DNA from: UBA961 sp041191145
GTDB taxonomy: Bacteria > Bacteroidota > Ignavibacteria > Kapaibacteriales > UBA961
Length of the DNA stretch: 64,000 nt
Reading direction: 5' to 3'
NCBI GenBank assembly: GCA_041191145.1
Contig: JBEEPK010000002.1
Location: 1-64,000, forward strand
The position numbers and the translations under genes are program-made. Positions 8,611 to 17,884 of the stretch are shown here, one piece after another (within the stretch, counting starts at the first letter, position 1; each line of letters begins with the position of its first letter). The notes under the pieces are model-generated. The model made no database searches. It worked only from the letters and a program-made list of their open reading frames with translations, and was not told the DNA's origin.

Positions 8611-9831
8611 TTTCCTCACAGCTTTATAGATATTCTGTGCATCTCCTCTGCGCAAGAGATAACCGGACATAAAGGGAAGTGGTCTTTTCTTGAATTCAGG
8701 ATTTGCATATGCACTGTCCAATGCAGGACTATATCGTTTGGCAAATAGATTGATAGGTCTTGCATATCTGCCATAGAGTACGAAATCCCAAGAATTCTGA
8801 TCATACATTTCAAATGGAATTCCCGTATCATCTTGGAATACTGTTTGAGCATTATTATGGATGAAATTGCGAATCTCTGAAAATCCTGCATTATGCATTA
8901 GATAACTCGCACTTTTGACATATGTATTAAAACCTTTCATTGATGTAAGGTAATTTCGAAGGGGAGTATTATTCATAAATCCAATTTTGCCTGCATAAGC
9001 ACCATTCCCAAGATTGGCATAAATATATGTCAGTCTCTGAATATATGTCGAACCATTCTTTGTGAAGTAAATATCATTCACTTCTTGAACGGGTATCTTG
9101 GAAGTATCACGCGGATTTGAGTCAATCGATCCATTTGCATGCAAATATCTTTTTCCATGCCCAATGAGCGTATGATCGGTATGCACAAGAAATAATCCAA
9201 TGAGTGGCAAAGCACCATCCACTTTTTCGGCAGTGATATATTTGCGCATTTTATCTGTTATGAAATAACTGTAATTGGTCACTTCATTGATGGTAATCTG
9301 CACTGATTGCAAATAGTCAGGAATGCCTGTTGTATCGCGTGATGAGAATTTCTTGAATGATCCCGGTGGCTCAAAAGCAATGAAAACATATTGCTTGTAA
9401 TTTGGGAAAAGCGTCACTGCATGCAATGCATCGGGTCCACTGAAAGGATAGAACAATGTGCCATCACCAATTTTATCTGAAGCAAGCTCTGCCTGTGAAA
9501 ATCCCGACATTGCATTGAGTCTCTTTGACTTCACCCGCTTGAACAATTCAATCAATCTTTTGGAATGTGATTGATAAAACGGATTCTGAGACATTCCACG
9601 CAGTCTATTGCTTGACAATGGAAGACCTGCAATGAATCGGGAAGATTCATCAATGGTAGTATCCAAACCCCGTGGTAACTCAGATATAGGTTGTTGATAT
9701 TTTTCTTTTTTGATCGAATCTGATTTCTGTACTGTCTCTGCATGTAATTCTGATTGCTGTTCCTGTGATCTTTGATTCGTCTCACAACCCCAGAATGAAA
9801 TACTCGCAATTATTAGTAATAAAACAGTCAT
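8599..9831 (-). CDS. Uncharacterised conserved lipoprotein (410 aa)
   Basis: The start MTVLLLIIASISFWGC has a lipobox with Cys16, and TAGGAT lies just upstream. The open frame begins 25 codons earlier, but that extension would bury the signal. After a polar linker (about 17-60) comes a globular domain with the stretch YPFSGPDALHAVTLFPNYK, followed later by a VTNYSYFITDKM segment. I recall similar FSGPD...FP...Y proteins annotated as hypothetical in related bacteria, but no function is established. It is last in the murD-led minus-strand run and may have its own promoter in the 127-bp gap before it. Confidence 0.7.
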   Translation of the reverse strand: MTVLLLIIASISFWGCETNQRSQEQQSELHAETVQKSDSIKKEKYQQPISELPRGLDTTIDESSRFIAGLPLSSNRLRGMSQNPFYQSHSKRLIELFKRVKSKRLNAMSGFSQAELASDKIGDGTLFYPFSGPDALHAVTLFPNYKQYVFIAFEPPGSFKKFSSRDTTGIPDYLQSVQITINEVTNYSYFITDKMRKYITAEKVDGALPLIGLFLVHTDHTLIGHGKRYLHANGSIDSNPRDTSKIPVQEVNDIYFTKNGSTYIQRLTYIYANLGNGAYAGKIGFMNNTPLRNYLTSMKGFNTYVKSASYLMHNAGFSEIRNFIHNNAQTVFQDDTGIPFEMYDQNSWDFVLYGRYARPINLFAKRYSPALDSAYANPEFKKRPLPFMSGYLLRRGDAQNIYKAVRKSSR

Positions 9832-9958
9832 AATCCTACCGAAAAAGTGAATGACAAATTGGCCCTTTGGGCAATAACTATTTCTATCAAGAATCAGACC
9901 AAACAATCGAGATGAAATTGTTGAATATGATGATGAAAAATCTACTGCTTAACCCTAT

Positions 9959-10342
9959 TTATGGCATTTTACGATAAAAAACAGATCTTCTCTGTGTAGT
10001 ATTCATGAGGAGTCTTGTTGTATCGGAAATATTTTTACAAATGACTGTAAAGGTTTCGGCTGTACCAAAAATGGTTCTTTGATAATTCATTGATTCAATG
10101 GATTTCAATGCTTTTGACCTACCAATCTTTCTAAGCTCTTTGGGTTCATAGAGGAAAGGCAGCATTTCTTCATATCGAGAATTTTTATGGAGAATCTGCA
10201 AATAGCCAAGAATATCCGTTGCATAAAAACATAATGGACTCTTGAAGAGACATGAAGCATCCTTCGCAGTGAAGCGTACTGGATTCATCGTGCAGATTAT
10301 GCCGGCTAATAGCATGGTAGATAATTTCTGAAATCGCTTCAT
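9959..10342 (-). CDS. Small exported hypothetical protein (127 aa)
   Basis: I do not recognise it. MKRFQKLSTMLLAGIICTMNPVRF looks like a signal peptide or membrane anchor, and this internal ATG is preferred to the open frame that extends into the upstream peptidase. The rest is basic and mixed helix/strand, with two cysteines near residues 45-52. It lies 32 nt after the M28 peptidase, probably in the same transcript. Confidence 0.55.
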   Translation of the reverse strand: MKRFQKLSTMLLAGIICTMNPVRFTAKDASCLFKSPLCFYATDILGYLQILHKNSRYEEMLPFLYEPKELRKIGRSKALKSIESMNYQRTIFGTAETFTVICKNISDTTRLLMNTTQRRSVFYRKMP

Positions 10343-10374
10343 TGTATCAATGATGTATATATGTGAGAATTGAA

Positions 10375-11763
10375 TCACTTCCTCGGAATGCGTTTTGGCA
10401 TATCTGCGGCAACATATGTTAAAATAGCCATTGATGCAGTACATAAAGCCAATTCTCTTGGATCAATTTTGTCGACCATATCTGCTTGGGTATGATGATA
10501 GTTAAAATATTTTGAATCATCAACGATGAGTCCCATGCCGGGAACTCCTTGCTCCATGATTGGTCCAATATCTGCACCACCGCCACCTTCTTCGCATGAA
10601 GATGCATCTATTTTTCCGAGAAGTGAGCATAATTCTCTGGCCATTTCTAGACCTTTAGCGCTTCCTCCAAAATCATAACCTCTGGGTTTGAATGTTCCGG
10701 CATCACTTTCAACTGCAAGTACATGATTGGGAATTTCTTTTGCATGAAGTTTCGCATAGGTCTTTCCACCCATCAAGCCATTTTCTTCATTTGTCCAAAG
10801 ACATACACGCATAGTGCGTTTTGGACGCAATCCCAATTGCTTTATCACTCGAAGGGCCTCCCAAGCTACGATACATCCGCCGCCATCATCCATTGCACCT
10901 TGTCCAACATCCCAGGAATCAATATGTCCGCCAAACACAACAATCTCTTCTGGTTTTTCTGAACCACGAATCTCTGCAATGACATTGCGTGAATTGGCAT
11001 CCGGCAAGAATTTTCCTTCAAGTTTCAAAGTTATGGTTGGTTTTAAACCTAGGCCGCATTGTCTTGACAACATTTCAGCATCTTCAAGGGAAATTGCTGC
11101 ATGCGGTATCTTTTTGACATCATCAGCATATTTCATTCCACCTGTATGTGGTGTATACATGGAGGCAGGTCCGACAGAGCGTACCAAACTCGCGATTGCT
11201 CCATGTTTTGCAGCTTCAGATGCTCCATTAACGCGATAGCGAACTGTTTCGCCATATTTCGTGAAGGGCACATTGAATAAAACAATCTTACCTTTTACCT
11301 GTTTGGCGCGTTTTGTTAATTCATCAAAACTCTTAACTGTGATCACTTCCCCGGTAACTCCTGAAGCTTCGGTTGCAATGGTTCCACCCAAACCAAGTAC
11401 TGACATGTTTTTTTGATATGGAGAATTGAGTGTAAGTGATTCATTACCTCGAACCCAATGGGGTACTTTCACAGGTTCAGTATAGACAGTATCAAATCCA
11501 TCTTTTTTCATGGTTGCAACAATCCAGTCAATTGCTTGTTCAAGATTCTTGCTTCCGCTCAGTCGTGGACCATATGTGTCACACATGATGGAAAGTCTCT
11601 GATGGGCATTGCTATCTTGTAATGCACGAACAATAATCTTTGAAGTGATGTCTGAATATTGATCCCTTAAGGTAGATTCTTCAGTTGTTTTGGTAAAAAA
11701 ACCAAATGATGTTCCAATAATTGCAAGTAATGCAATGATTGATATCTGTACTGTTTTTTTCAT
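10375..11763 (-). CDS. M28 zinc peptidase, carboxypeptidase Q-like
   Basis: A 462-residue exported metallopeptidase that removes terminal residues from peptides. An N-terminal hydrophobic signal (about 4-22) is followed by a PA-type insert (about 120-240), then the M28 catalytic domain. Two-zinc ligands are visible: His280 in GGHIDSWD, bridging Asp292 in AMDDGGG, Glu326/327 in NEENG, Asp354 in ESDAG and His424 in YHHTQAD. All are intact, so activity is expected in the periplasm or outside. It follows the glycosyltransferase gene by 12 nt and so belongs to the murD-led run. Confidence 0.9.
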   Translation of the reverse strand: MKKTVQISIIALLAIIGTSFGFFTKTTEESTLRDQYSDITSKIIVRALQDSNAHQRLSIMCDTYGPRLSGSKNLEQAIDWIVATMKKDGFDTVYTEPVKVPHWVRGNESLTLNSPYQKNMSVLGLGGTIATEASGVTGEVITVKSFDELTKRAKQVKGKIVLFNVPFTKYGETVRYRVNGASEAAKHGAIASLVRSVGPASMYTPHTGGMKYADDVKKIPHAAISLEDAEMLSRQCGLGLKPTITLKLEGKFLPDANSRNVIAEIRGSEKPEEIVVFGGHIDSWDVGQGAMDDGGGCIVAWEALRVIKQLGLRPKRTMRVCLWTNEENGLMGGKTYAKLHAKEIPNHVLAVESDAGTFKPRGYDFGGSAKGLEMARELCSLLGKIDASSCEEGGGGADIGPIMEQGVPGMGLIVDDSKYFNYHHTQADMVDKIDPRELALCTASMAILTYVAADMPKRIPRK

Positions 11764-11775
11764 TTCGCACCTATT

Positions 11776-12963
11776 TTATGAGATGATTTGTTTCAAACTA
11801 TGAAAAATATCCATGGGAGAAATATCGCGAATGCAAGTGAATGCCTTATCTGTGCCTTCAAATTGACATGATGCGGGTTTTGGAGAAAAATAGAAGCATG
11901 GACTGCATGATACATCTCTTCTCGCAACAACTGCTTTGGGATTATTCCAAGGTGCTGTATGCACATGACTTGTATAACCAAAAATTGCGATCATTGGTAA
12001 CTGTAATGCCGCCGCACAATGCATGAGACCTGAATCATTGGAAATGAATGCTTTGCAATGATTCATAATTGCCAAACTTTTGGTGAGAGTCGGAGCTTGA
12101 ACAATCTCTATTCTTGCTGTTGGATGACTATTCCGAATCATTCGGTAAATATTTTCATTCAAAGCTTGTTCTTCAGGTCCACCAAAGAGTAGAATATTCA
12201 TTCCTAAAACTGAGCTTGCCTTGGCACATAATTGGGCATAATGTTCGGGGTTCCATCGCTTATTGATTTGATTCTTAACGATTGCTGATCCGGCATGAAT
12301 TCCAAGCAGGGAAGAGTCTTTATTAAAATCATGTTTTGCAAGCCATTCCACAGCATAGTCTTGATCTTCTTTTGTTATGTGAAGTGACATCGGAGGGAGT
12401 ATTTCAGGAATGCTAGCACCAAGTGTTGATGCAATGCGAATATTCTCTTCACAATTATGTAATTCATTCTTTTCATCAAGAAGAATATTGTTTAATGTAT
12501 TGAGTTGAGAAATTGAATTATGAAGATATCGATGACCAATTCTATGCTTTGAACCAATCAGGCGAGCTACGATTGCATAGTGGAATCTATTTGCCGGAAA
12601 TCCGGTGATAGTATGCGAATATCTTCCGCGCAATGAAAACAAAAATGTTAGCGTTTTGAATGGAGATTCTTTGAGAAAATTCCAAAAGAGTACTTTGGAG
12701 ATATTGGGATTCGTGGAAAAGATATCTGCAATACCCTTGAACATTGTGAGAATTTCTATCTCATTATCTGGGAATGATTTTTTTAGGATTTTCAATGCAG
12801 GTGTGAACATCAAGGCATCACCAATGCCGGATAAAGCAAGAATGAGTATTCGATTTCCCGGTTTGATTTGTGATCTGATATTCTCTTTCAAAAGTGATGT
12901 ATCATTTATGCTCACATGCAGTGAATTGCTTGAGAGAATAGTGAAATCTGTGATTGTCTGCAT
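11776..12963 (-). CDS. Glycosyltransferase family 9 (heptosyltransferase-like)
   Basis: A 395-residue cytoplasmic enzyme of the ADP-heptose:LPS heptosyltransferase family (GT9, GT-B fold), likely building the lipopolysaccharide core. The N-terminal Rossmann half has ILALSGIGDALMFTPALK (about 35-52). The C-terminal half has the donor-site SNDSGLMHCAAAL and GYTSHVHTAPW. A cluster of four cysteines (SCSPC ... SC ... FTC) near the C-terminus is common in GT9 proteins. Acceptor and sugar cannot be read from the sequence. It starts 5 nt after the M24 peptidase gene ends. Confidence 0.87.
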   Translation of the reverse strand: MQTITDFTILSSNSLHVSINDTSLLKENIRSQIKPGNRILILALSGIGDALMFTPALKILKKSFPDNEIEILTMFKGIADIFSTNPNISKVLFWNFLKESPFKTLTFLFSLRGRYSHTITGFPANRFHYAIVARLIGSKHRIGHRYLHNSISQLNTLNNILLDEKNELHNCEENIRIASTLGASIPEILPPMSLHITKEDQDYAVEWLAKHDFNKDSSLLGIHAGSAIVKNQINKRWNPEHYAQLCAKASSVLGMNILLFGGPEEQALNENIYRMIRNSHPTARIEIVQAPTLTKSLAIMNHCKAFISNDSGLMHCAAALQLPMIAIFGYTSHVHTAPWNNPKAVVARRDVSCSPCFYFSPKPASCQFEGTDKAFTCIRDISPMDIFHSLKQIIS

Positions 12964-12968
12964 TGGAT

Positions 12969-14156
12969 TTATCCCAAATACATCATGTGTTGCTGAGGTG
13001 CAAGGCCAGATACAATTGGTTTTCCATCTTGCATGAAAACCATGTCTATTTCTGTTCTCATGCCAACTTTACCGGGAATATAAATGCCAGGTTCAATCGA
13101 ACATGATGTCATTGGCAAAACGATTCTTGTGTCTTTGGTTTCATAATTATCCATATTCGCCCCCGGACCATGCGTTTCTGTCGTAATGCTATGTCCTGTT
13201 CTATGCACAAAATATTGACCAAAATCTTTGTCAACTATCACGGCTCTTACGGCATCATCTATTTCACAACCCATTACTGATGTATGTTCATTGAATCGCT
13301 GTTCAAACAGTGCAATGCCTGCATTTCTTGCTTGAATGATTGTATTGAAGATGAGGGATTCTTCTTCATTCATTGATGTTCCTGTATGACACATCCATGT
13401 GATGTCTGAATAAGTGCCATTGCCATGCACAGGGCAAGCCCACATGTCTATGAGGACTATTGTGTCATATCCGAATTGTGATGATTGTTTGGAAATTGGC
13501 GCATAATGCGGACTGGCGGCATTGATGCCTTTTGCGATGATTGGTTCGCTATAGGTCATAAGTCCGCAATCGGCAAAGCGTTTCATCACGAATTGTTGTA
13601 TGGCATATTCATCTGCTTGACCCGAAATTCGAATTGATCTACGAATCTCTTCAAATGTCTCTTGCATGATTGCGCCGAGTGTGGGAGCAGTGAATTCAAG
13701 ATTCTCCTGCAATTGTTCTTCTGTCCATACTGCTGCAATCATCTGTAGAAGATCTGCCGAGCTATGAATGTCTGCATGCATGCTTCGTAATAGTTCAACT
13801 GTACCGGCATCAACTTTTGATGCAGTCGGAATGGCATTCATGGGAGAATATTCAATTGCAATCTTTGGATATCGATCAATGAAAGATTGTAAACCTTGAT
13901 GCCAACCTTCATGTCCGGCATAGATGGCATGTTTTGCGGTGAGATGTGCGAGAGTGAAGTCCTCAATTGCATGTACCAATGTTTGCATTTCTCCAATTGC
14001 AGGAATCAATACTGCCCAGCGTCTTGTGCAATGCATATTTTGTGGCATTTCGATTATTTCATGAGCAATCGCATTGCTTCCCCGAAAATCAAGAAGCAAC
14101 CAGGCATCTAATCCCAGTTTTTGCAAAGCTTCCTGTATTTTTTCAAGGGATTTCAT
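12969..14156 (-). CDS. M24 metallopeptidase, Xaa-Pro aminopeptidase-like
   Basis: 395 residues: a creatinase-like N-terminal domain (about 1-145) and a pita-bread catalytic domain (about 150-390). All five dinuclear metal ligands are visible: Asp237, Asp251, His322, Glu355 and Glu369. It probably removes N-terminal residues before proline in the cytoplasm, since no signal peptide is present. The start overlaps murD's stop by ATGA, which supports the operon. The pairing with murD looks like gene packing; I see no direct link to cell-wall synthesis. Confidence 0.88.
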   Translation of the reverse strand: MKSLEKIQEALQKLGLDAWLLLDFRGSNAIAHEIIEMPQNMHCTRRWAVLIPAIGEMQTLVHAIEDFTLAHLTAKHAIYAGHEGWHQGLQSFIDRYPKIAIEYSPMNAIPTASKVDAGTVELLRSMHADIHSSADLLQMIAAVWTEEQLQENLEFTAPTLGAIMQETFEEIRRSIRISGQADEYAIQQFVMKRFADCGLMTYSEPIIAKGINAASPHYAPISKQSSQFGYDTIVLIDMWACPVHGNGTYSDITWMCHTGTSMNEEESLIFNTIIQARNAGIALFEQRFNEHTSVMGCEIDDAVRAVIVDKDFGQYFVHRTGHSITTETHGPGANMDNYETKDTRIVLPMTSCSIEPGIYIPGKVGMRTEIDMVFMQDGKPIVSGLAPQQHMMYLG

Positions 14157-15487
14157 GAGAGCGCCTGAACTGCTGACTTGAACACGAGACCACGATGCTC
14201 AAAATTGGCAAACATGTCGAAAGACTTGCAAGCAGGGGAAAAGAGTACCACATCTCCGCTTTTGGATTCATTTGCCGCTAGAAGCGTGGCTTCTTCCAAA
14301 CTCTTTGCTTTGAGGCATCGTTTTGTCGTACAATAATGATTGAAAATCACTTCTTGTTCTTCACCAATTGCAATGATTGTTTTGACATGTTTTTGAACGA
14401 GTGGATCCAATTCAGAATAAGAATTATTATCGCCTCTTCCACCCGCAATCCATATAATTGGCTCGGCATAACTGGATAATGCATACCATGCCGCATTGAT
14501 ATTCGTGGCTTTGGAATCATTGATATAATTGACATTGTTGAATGATCGGACGAATTCCAGGCGATGTTCCACACCGGCAAATTGCATGAGACCATCACGA
14601 ATATTTTCATTTCGGATCTCAAATGCTCTTGCTGCCAATGCGGCGGCCATGGAATTATACCTATTGTGAACGCCGGGGAGGCGCACATCTTTGAATGGCA
14701 TTAATACTTCCTCTAAATGCTGTGAAGTAGCGAATACCAAATGTTCATCTCTCATATAAGCCCCTTGCTGCACGGGATTCATACTAAAGAATTGAATATT
14801 CGCTCTTGAAATCTCGGCGCATGCTGCTGCATCGAGATTGTCTGCATTCAAAATTACAATATCATTCTCGTCTTGATTCAAGGAAGTTTTCCACTTTGCT
14901 TTCTTATAGCTCTCAAAGGTTCCATGATAATTCAAATGATCTGGTGTGATATTGAGTATCATTCCCACTTTGGGTTTATAGTCTTTGATTCTATCCAATT
15001 GATAACTACTCGCTTCAATCACAAGAATAGTATTGGGGTCAATCTCATGAACGCAGTCACTGAGTGGAGTACCGATATTTCCCGCGGCAATTGCATGTTT
15101 ACCTGCATTATTGAAGAGAAATGCAGTCAAAGCAGTTGTGGTTGTTTTTCCATTTGTTCCAGTAATGGAAATGATTGGATTTCTTACATGCGATGCCGCA
15201 TATTCCAATTCGCTGATGATGGAGATTCCTCGAGATTCTGCTTCAAGAATTATTGGAGATGTGGGTGGGACGCCGGGTGAAGTAATGATCAAATCACATT
15301 GTTCCAATGCTTTTGATGTATGACCGCCAAATTCATGAGGAATCCCAGCATCGCTGAGGATGCCTATCGCGGATTGATATGTATCATTCAATCCAGATTC
15401 CGTGACAAATGGCTTGTCGTCGTCTTTTAAGGCAAGTTTAGCGGCTGAAAGACCACTTTTTCCTGCACCTATGATTGTTATATTCAT
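14153..15487 (-). CDS. murD: UDP-N-acetylmuramoyl-L-alanine--D-glutamate ligase
   Basis: Adds D-glutamate to UDP-MurNAc-L-Ala in the cytoplasmic phase of peptidoglycan synthesis. 444 residues, normal for MurD. A Rossmann domain starts MNITIIGAGKSGLSAAKLA. The Mur ligase ATP loop GTNGKTTT is at 110-117, with EASSYQL and NITPDHLNYHG in the central domain, then the C-terminal domain with YINDSKATN and GGRGDNNSY. It is not beside the usual mraY/ftsW/murG genes. It heads a minus-strand run with an M24 peptidase, a GT9 and an M28 peptidase. Confidence 0.97.
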   Translation of the reverse strand: MNITIIGAGKSGLSAAKLALKDDDKPFVTESGLNDTYQSAIGILSDAGIPHEFGGHTSKALEQCDLIITSPGVPPTSPIILEAESRGISIISELEYAASHVRNPIISITGTNGKTTTTALTAFLFNNAGKHAIAAGNIGTPLSDCVHEIDPNTILVIEASSYQLDRIKDYKPKVGMILNITPDHLNYHGTFESYKKAKWKTSLNQDENDIVILNADNLDAAACAEISRANIQFFSMNPVQQGAYMRDEHLVFATSQHLEEVLMPFKDVRLPGVHNRYNSMAAALAARAFEIRNENIRDGLMQFAGVEHRLEFVRSFNNVNYINDSKATNINAAWYALSSYAEPIIWIAGGRGDNNSYSELDPLVQKHVKTIIAIGEEQEVIFNHYCTTKRCLKAKSLEEATLLAANESKSGDVVLFSPACKSFDMFANFEHRGLVFKSAVQALS

Positions 15488-15547
15488 GGTATTATTAAAA
15501 ACAGTGTCACATCGCTCATGAAGAGTCGATTCGTTCAGATCTCATGC

Positions 15548-15654
15548 GTCATGCCAACCAAGCATGACACTGCAATGTGAAGTTTGCAAGTAGAGAGTAA
15601 TGATCAGTGATTGCATACATAAGTCGGCGTCCGAACATCCTCACTGCAATGTGA
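15548..15654. repeat. Short inverted and direct repeats between murD and the dipeptidase
   Basis: In the 181-bp gap 15488-15668, a perfect 7-bp inverted repeat (15548-15554 / 15562-15568) is followed by a 13-bp direct repeat CACTGCAATGTGA at 15568-15580 and 15642-15654. No T-run follows the hairpin. The gap holds no gene; the repeats could be regulatory or remnants of a small repeat family. Confidence 0.5.
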
Positions 15655-15668
15655 CACATATTCAGTGA

Positions 15669-17033
15669 TTATAAAGCCATTTCCTGATAGAAATACAATG
15701 ATGCTTCCATTCCGAGACGAACATTTTCAAGTGAGAAATGTTCATCGGGTGAATGTGCATTTTCGTCTTGCAAACCAAAACCCATGAGAACAGTAGGTGC
15801 ATTCAATTGTTGATCAAAAATAATGCAGACCGGAATCGATCCACCTTCTCGGGTGAAATAGGGTTCTACGCCATATGCTTTTTGAAGTGCTCTTGATGCA
15901 GCATTCATGCCTTTTCCTGTACGCTCAACCAATACAGGATTTGCTCCATGTAAATTCACTACTTCCACTTTGACTGTTTTGGGAGCTATATTCATCACAT
16001 GTTCAGTGAATTTCTTGGCGATATCTTCGGTGTCTTGATTTGCCACAAGTCGCATCGAAACCTTTGCAGATGCTTTGGCCGGCAATACTGTTTTTGCGCC
16101 AATACCTGTGAATCCTGAATTGAGTCCATTTACATCGAGCGTTGGTCTTCCAGAAATATGTTCCAATGTTGTATACCCTGCCTCTCCAAACAATGCCGGT
16201 ACATCAAGTCCATTCCTGAAAGCTTCGGAATCAAATGGTAATGCGGCATAGCCGGCTCGCTCTTCAACTGATAAATCAATCACATCATCATAAAAGCCTG
16301 GAATTGTGATACGACCATGCTCATCTTTAAGTTTTGAAATGATTTCACAGAGTGCATTTGCGGGATTTGTGATACTACCACCATAACTTCCTGAATGTAA
16401 ATCTCTGTTTGGACCCTGTACATGGATTTCCATATAACAAAGTCCTCGCAATCCATAACATAGAGAAGGAAGTCCGGGGCCATACAATGGAGTGTCAGAT
16501 ACTACAACTGCATCACAAGCCAAGCGCGCTTTATTATGTTCAATATATTCCGGTAGATTAATGCTCCCAATTTCTTCTTCACCTTCGAGGAGGATTTTGA
16601 CATTAATGGGTAAAGTTCCATCAATAGCCAACAATGCTTCCAGAGCCTTCAAATGAAGGAACACTTGTCCTTTATCATCGGTTGCGCCTCTGGCGAATAC
16701 CTTTCCATCTCTAAAGACAGGAGTAAATGGTGGATTGGTCCAAAGATCGAGGGGATCCACGGGTTGAACATCATAATGTCCATAAAACAAAACAGTCGGC
16801 TTTTCAGGTCCTGCCTCACAATGCTCAGCATAAACTATCGGATGGCCCGGAGTTTCATGTAATTCTGCATTCTTGATACCGATGGATTGCAGATGCTGTA
16901 TGAGCCATTCTCCGCATGCACGGACATCACCTGCATGTTCCGGAGCTGTGCTAATGCTGGGAAATGTCAAAAATTCAGTCAATTCTCCAATGAAACGATC
17001 ATGATGAAGTTCGAGATATTCTTTGTGTGTCAT
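15669..17033 (-). CDS. M20 family dipeptidase
   Basis: 454-residue cytoplasmic dipeptidase of the M20 (CNDP/PepV-like) family with two-zinc hydrolytic chemistry. Visible ligand motifs: His86 and Asp88 in YGHYDVQ, bridging Asp119 in ATDDKG, Glu153-Glu154 in EGEEEIG, Asp180 in VVSDT, and a C-terminal His in ENAHSPDE. A dimerisation lid domain is inserted at about 200-330. I chose MTHKEYLEL at 17033, preceded by AAGGAAAT, over the open frame that begins 9 codons earlier. Probably a single-gene unit, with a TAnnTTTG box close upstream. Confidence 0.9.
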   Translation of the reverse strand: MTHKEYLELHHDRFIGELTEFLTFPSISTAPEHAGDVRACGEWLIQHLQSIGIKNAELHETPGHPIVYAEHCEAGPEKPTVLFYGHYDVQPVDPLDLWTNPPFTPVFRDGKVFARGATDDKGQVFLHLKALEALLAIDGTLPINVKILLEGEEEIGSINLPEYIEHNKARLACDAVVVSDTPLYGPGLPSLCYGLRGLCYMEIHVQGPNRDLHSGSYGGSITNPANALCEIISKLKDEHGRITIPGFYDDVIDLSVEERAGYAALPFDSEAFRNGLDVPALFGEAGYTTLEHISGRPTLDVNGLNSGFTGIGAKTVLPAKASAKVSMRLVANQDTEDIAKKFTEHVMNIAPKTVKVEVVNLHGANPVLVERTGKGMNAASRALQKAYGVEPYFTREGGSIPVCIIFDQQLNAPTVLMGFGLQDENAHSPDEHFSLENVRLGMEASLYFYQEMAL

Positions 17034-17057
17034 TCTTGATTTCCTTAATGGTACAGG

Positions 17058-17065
17058 CAAAATTA
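17058..17065 (-). promoter_or_regulatory. Candidate -7 box for the dipeptidase gene
   Basis: On the minus strand this reads TAATTTTG, matching TAnnTTTG, about 25 bases before the chosen start at 17033. No -33 element is obvious. Confidence 0.4.
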
Positions 17066-17176
17066 CGAATTCGAAGTCTCATCAGGAATATGAAAACAGG
17101 AAACTTAAAGTTCATTATGCGTGTTTAAAGTTTCTTGAAAATTTGGTGAATATGGCCAAATAGGATAGTTTTGATG

Positions 17177-17202
17177 GAAACTATTAGGACATTAATAGTT
17201 TC
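17177..17202 (+). promoter_or_regulatory. Palindromic operator candidate before the tetR-efflux operon
   Basis: A perfect inverted repeat with 10-bp arms GAAACTATTA / TAATAGTTTC and a 6-bp centre, ending 27 bases before the tetR ATG. A TTTG at 17170-17173 lies exactly 19 bp before TAATAGTT at 17193, so the palindrome would sit between and over weak -33/-7 elements, where a TetR repressor would block transcription. Confidence 0.65.
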
Positions 17203-17229
17203 TAAAGTGTAATTTGTGTGAGTGTTTTT

Positions 17230-17883
17230 ATGATCGAAGAGCAATTGGACAAAACTAAGGATGATCTCATAAGAGAGAGATTACTATTGACCGCGATGCA
17301 AGAATTCATGCAATATGGCTTCAGTCGCATATCTATGGACGATTTGGCGATACGCATGGGTATGAGTAAAAAAACGCTCTACAAGTACTATCCATCAAAA
17401 GAAGAACTTGTTAAAGCTGTACTAGAACTCAGAAAGCAAAGAGCCAGTGAGTTAATGGCTTTCATTGAAACAAAAGTACCGAAACATGCCTTTGGAGAAA
17501 AAATCGTACAGGTTAGCCAAAAAGTAGCAGAAAGTATCTCAGAGATTCAGCCCCATGTGATGTACGATTTGAAAAAATCATTTCCCCTGATCTTCGAAGA
17601 CTTCGATGCATTTAAGAAAGCCAGTATCGTGAAGGGATTTACCGCTGCACTGAATGAGGGGAGAGCAAGTGGTGTATTTCGTGATGATATTCCGATTGAA
17701 CTCGCAGTGCATATGCATTTGACATTGATTTCAACCATGATGAATCCAGAGTATTTATCATCTCTGCCATATACACCGCTTCAAGTATTCAATATGATTT
17801 TACGCTGTACTATGGAAGGCCTTTGCACAAATAAGGGGCGTTCCATTGTAGAAGCTTCATTATTCACCAAGACAGTTTTATAA
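17230..17883 (+). CDS. TetR-family transcriptional regulator
   Basis: 217-residue repressor. The N-terminal helix-turn-helix (about residues 34-54, including SMDDLAIRMGMSKKTLYKYYPSKEEL) is typical TetR/AcrR. The remaining all-helical domain should bind a ligand and form the dimer. It is the first gene of the efflux operon and stops 1 base before the tolC-like start, so it very likely autoregulates and controls the pump through the palindrome just upstream. An in-frame GTG at 17218 is an alternative start adding four residues; I prefer the ATG. The inducer is unknown. Confidence 0.9.
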   Translation: MIEEQLDKTKDDLIRERLLLTAMQEFMQYGFSRISMDDLAIRMGMSKKTLYKYYPSKEELVKAVLELRKQRASELMAFIETKVPKHAFGEKIVQVSQKVAESISEIQPHVMYDLKKSFPLIFEDFDAFKKASIVKGFTAALNEGRASGVFRDDIPIELAVHMHLTLISTMMNPEYLSSLPYTPLQVFNMILRCTMEGLCTNKGRSIVEASLFTKTVL

Positions 17884-17884
17884 T

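Noticed and set aside
11844..13036. Plus-strand frames opposite the GT9 glycosyltransferase
   Set aside because: Antisense shadows; the GT9 motifs explain the region fully.
14873..15323. Plus-strand frames of 70-135 codons opposite murD
   Set aside because: Cysteine-rich antisense frames over a strongly conserved essential gene, with no start signals.
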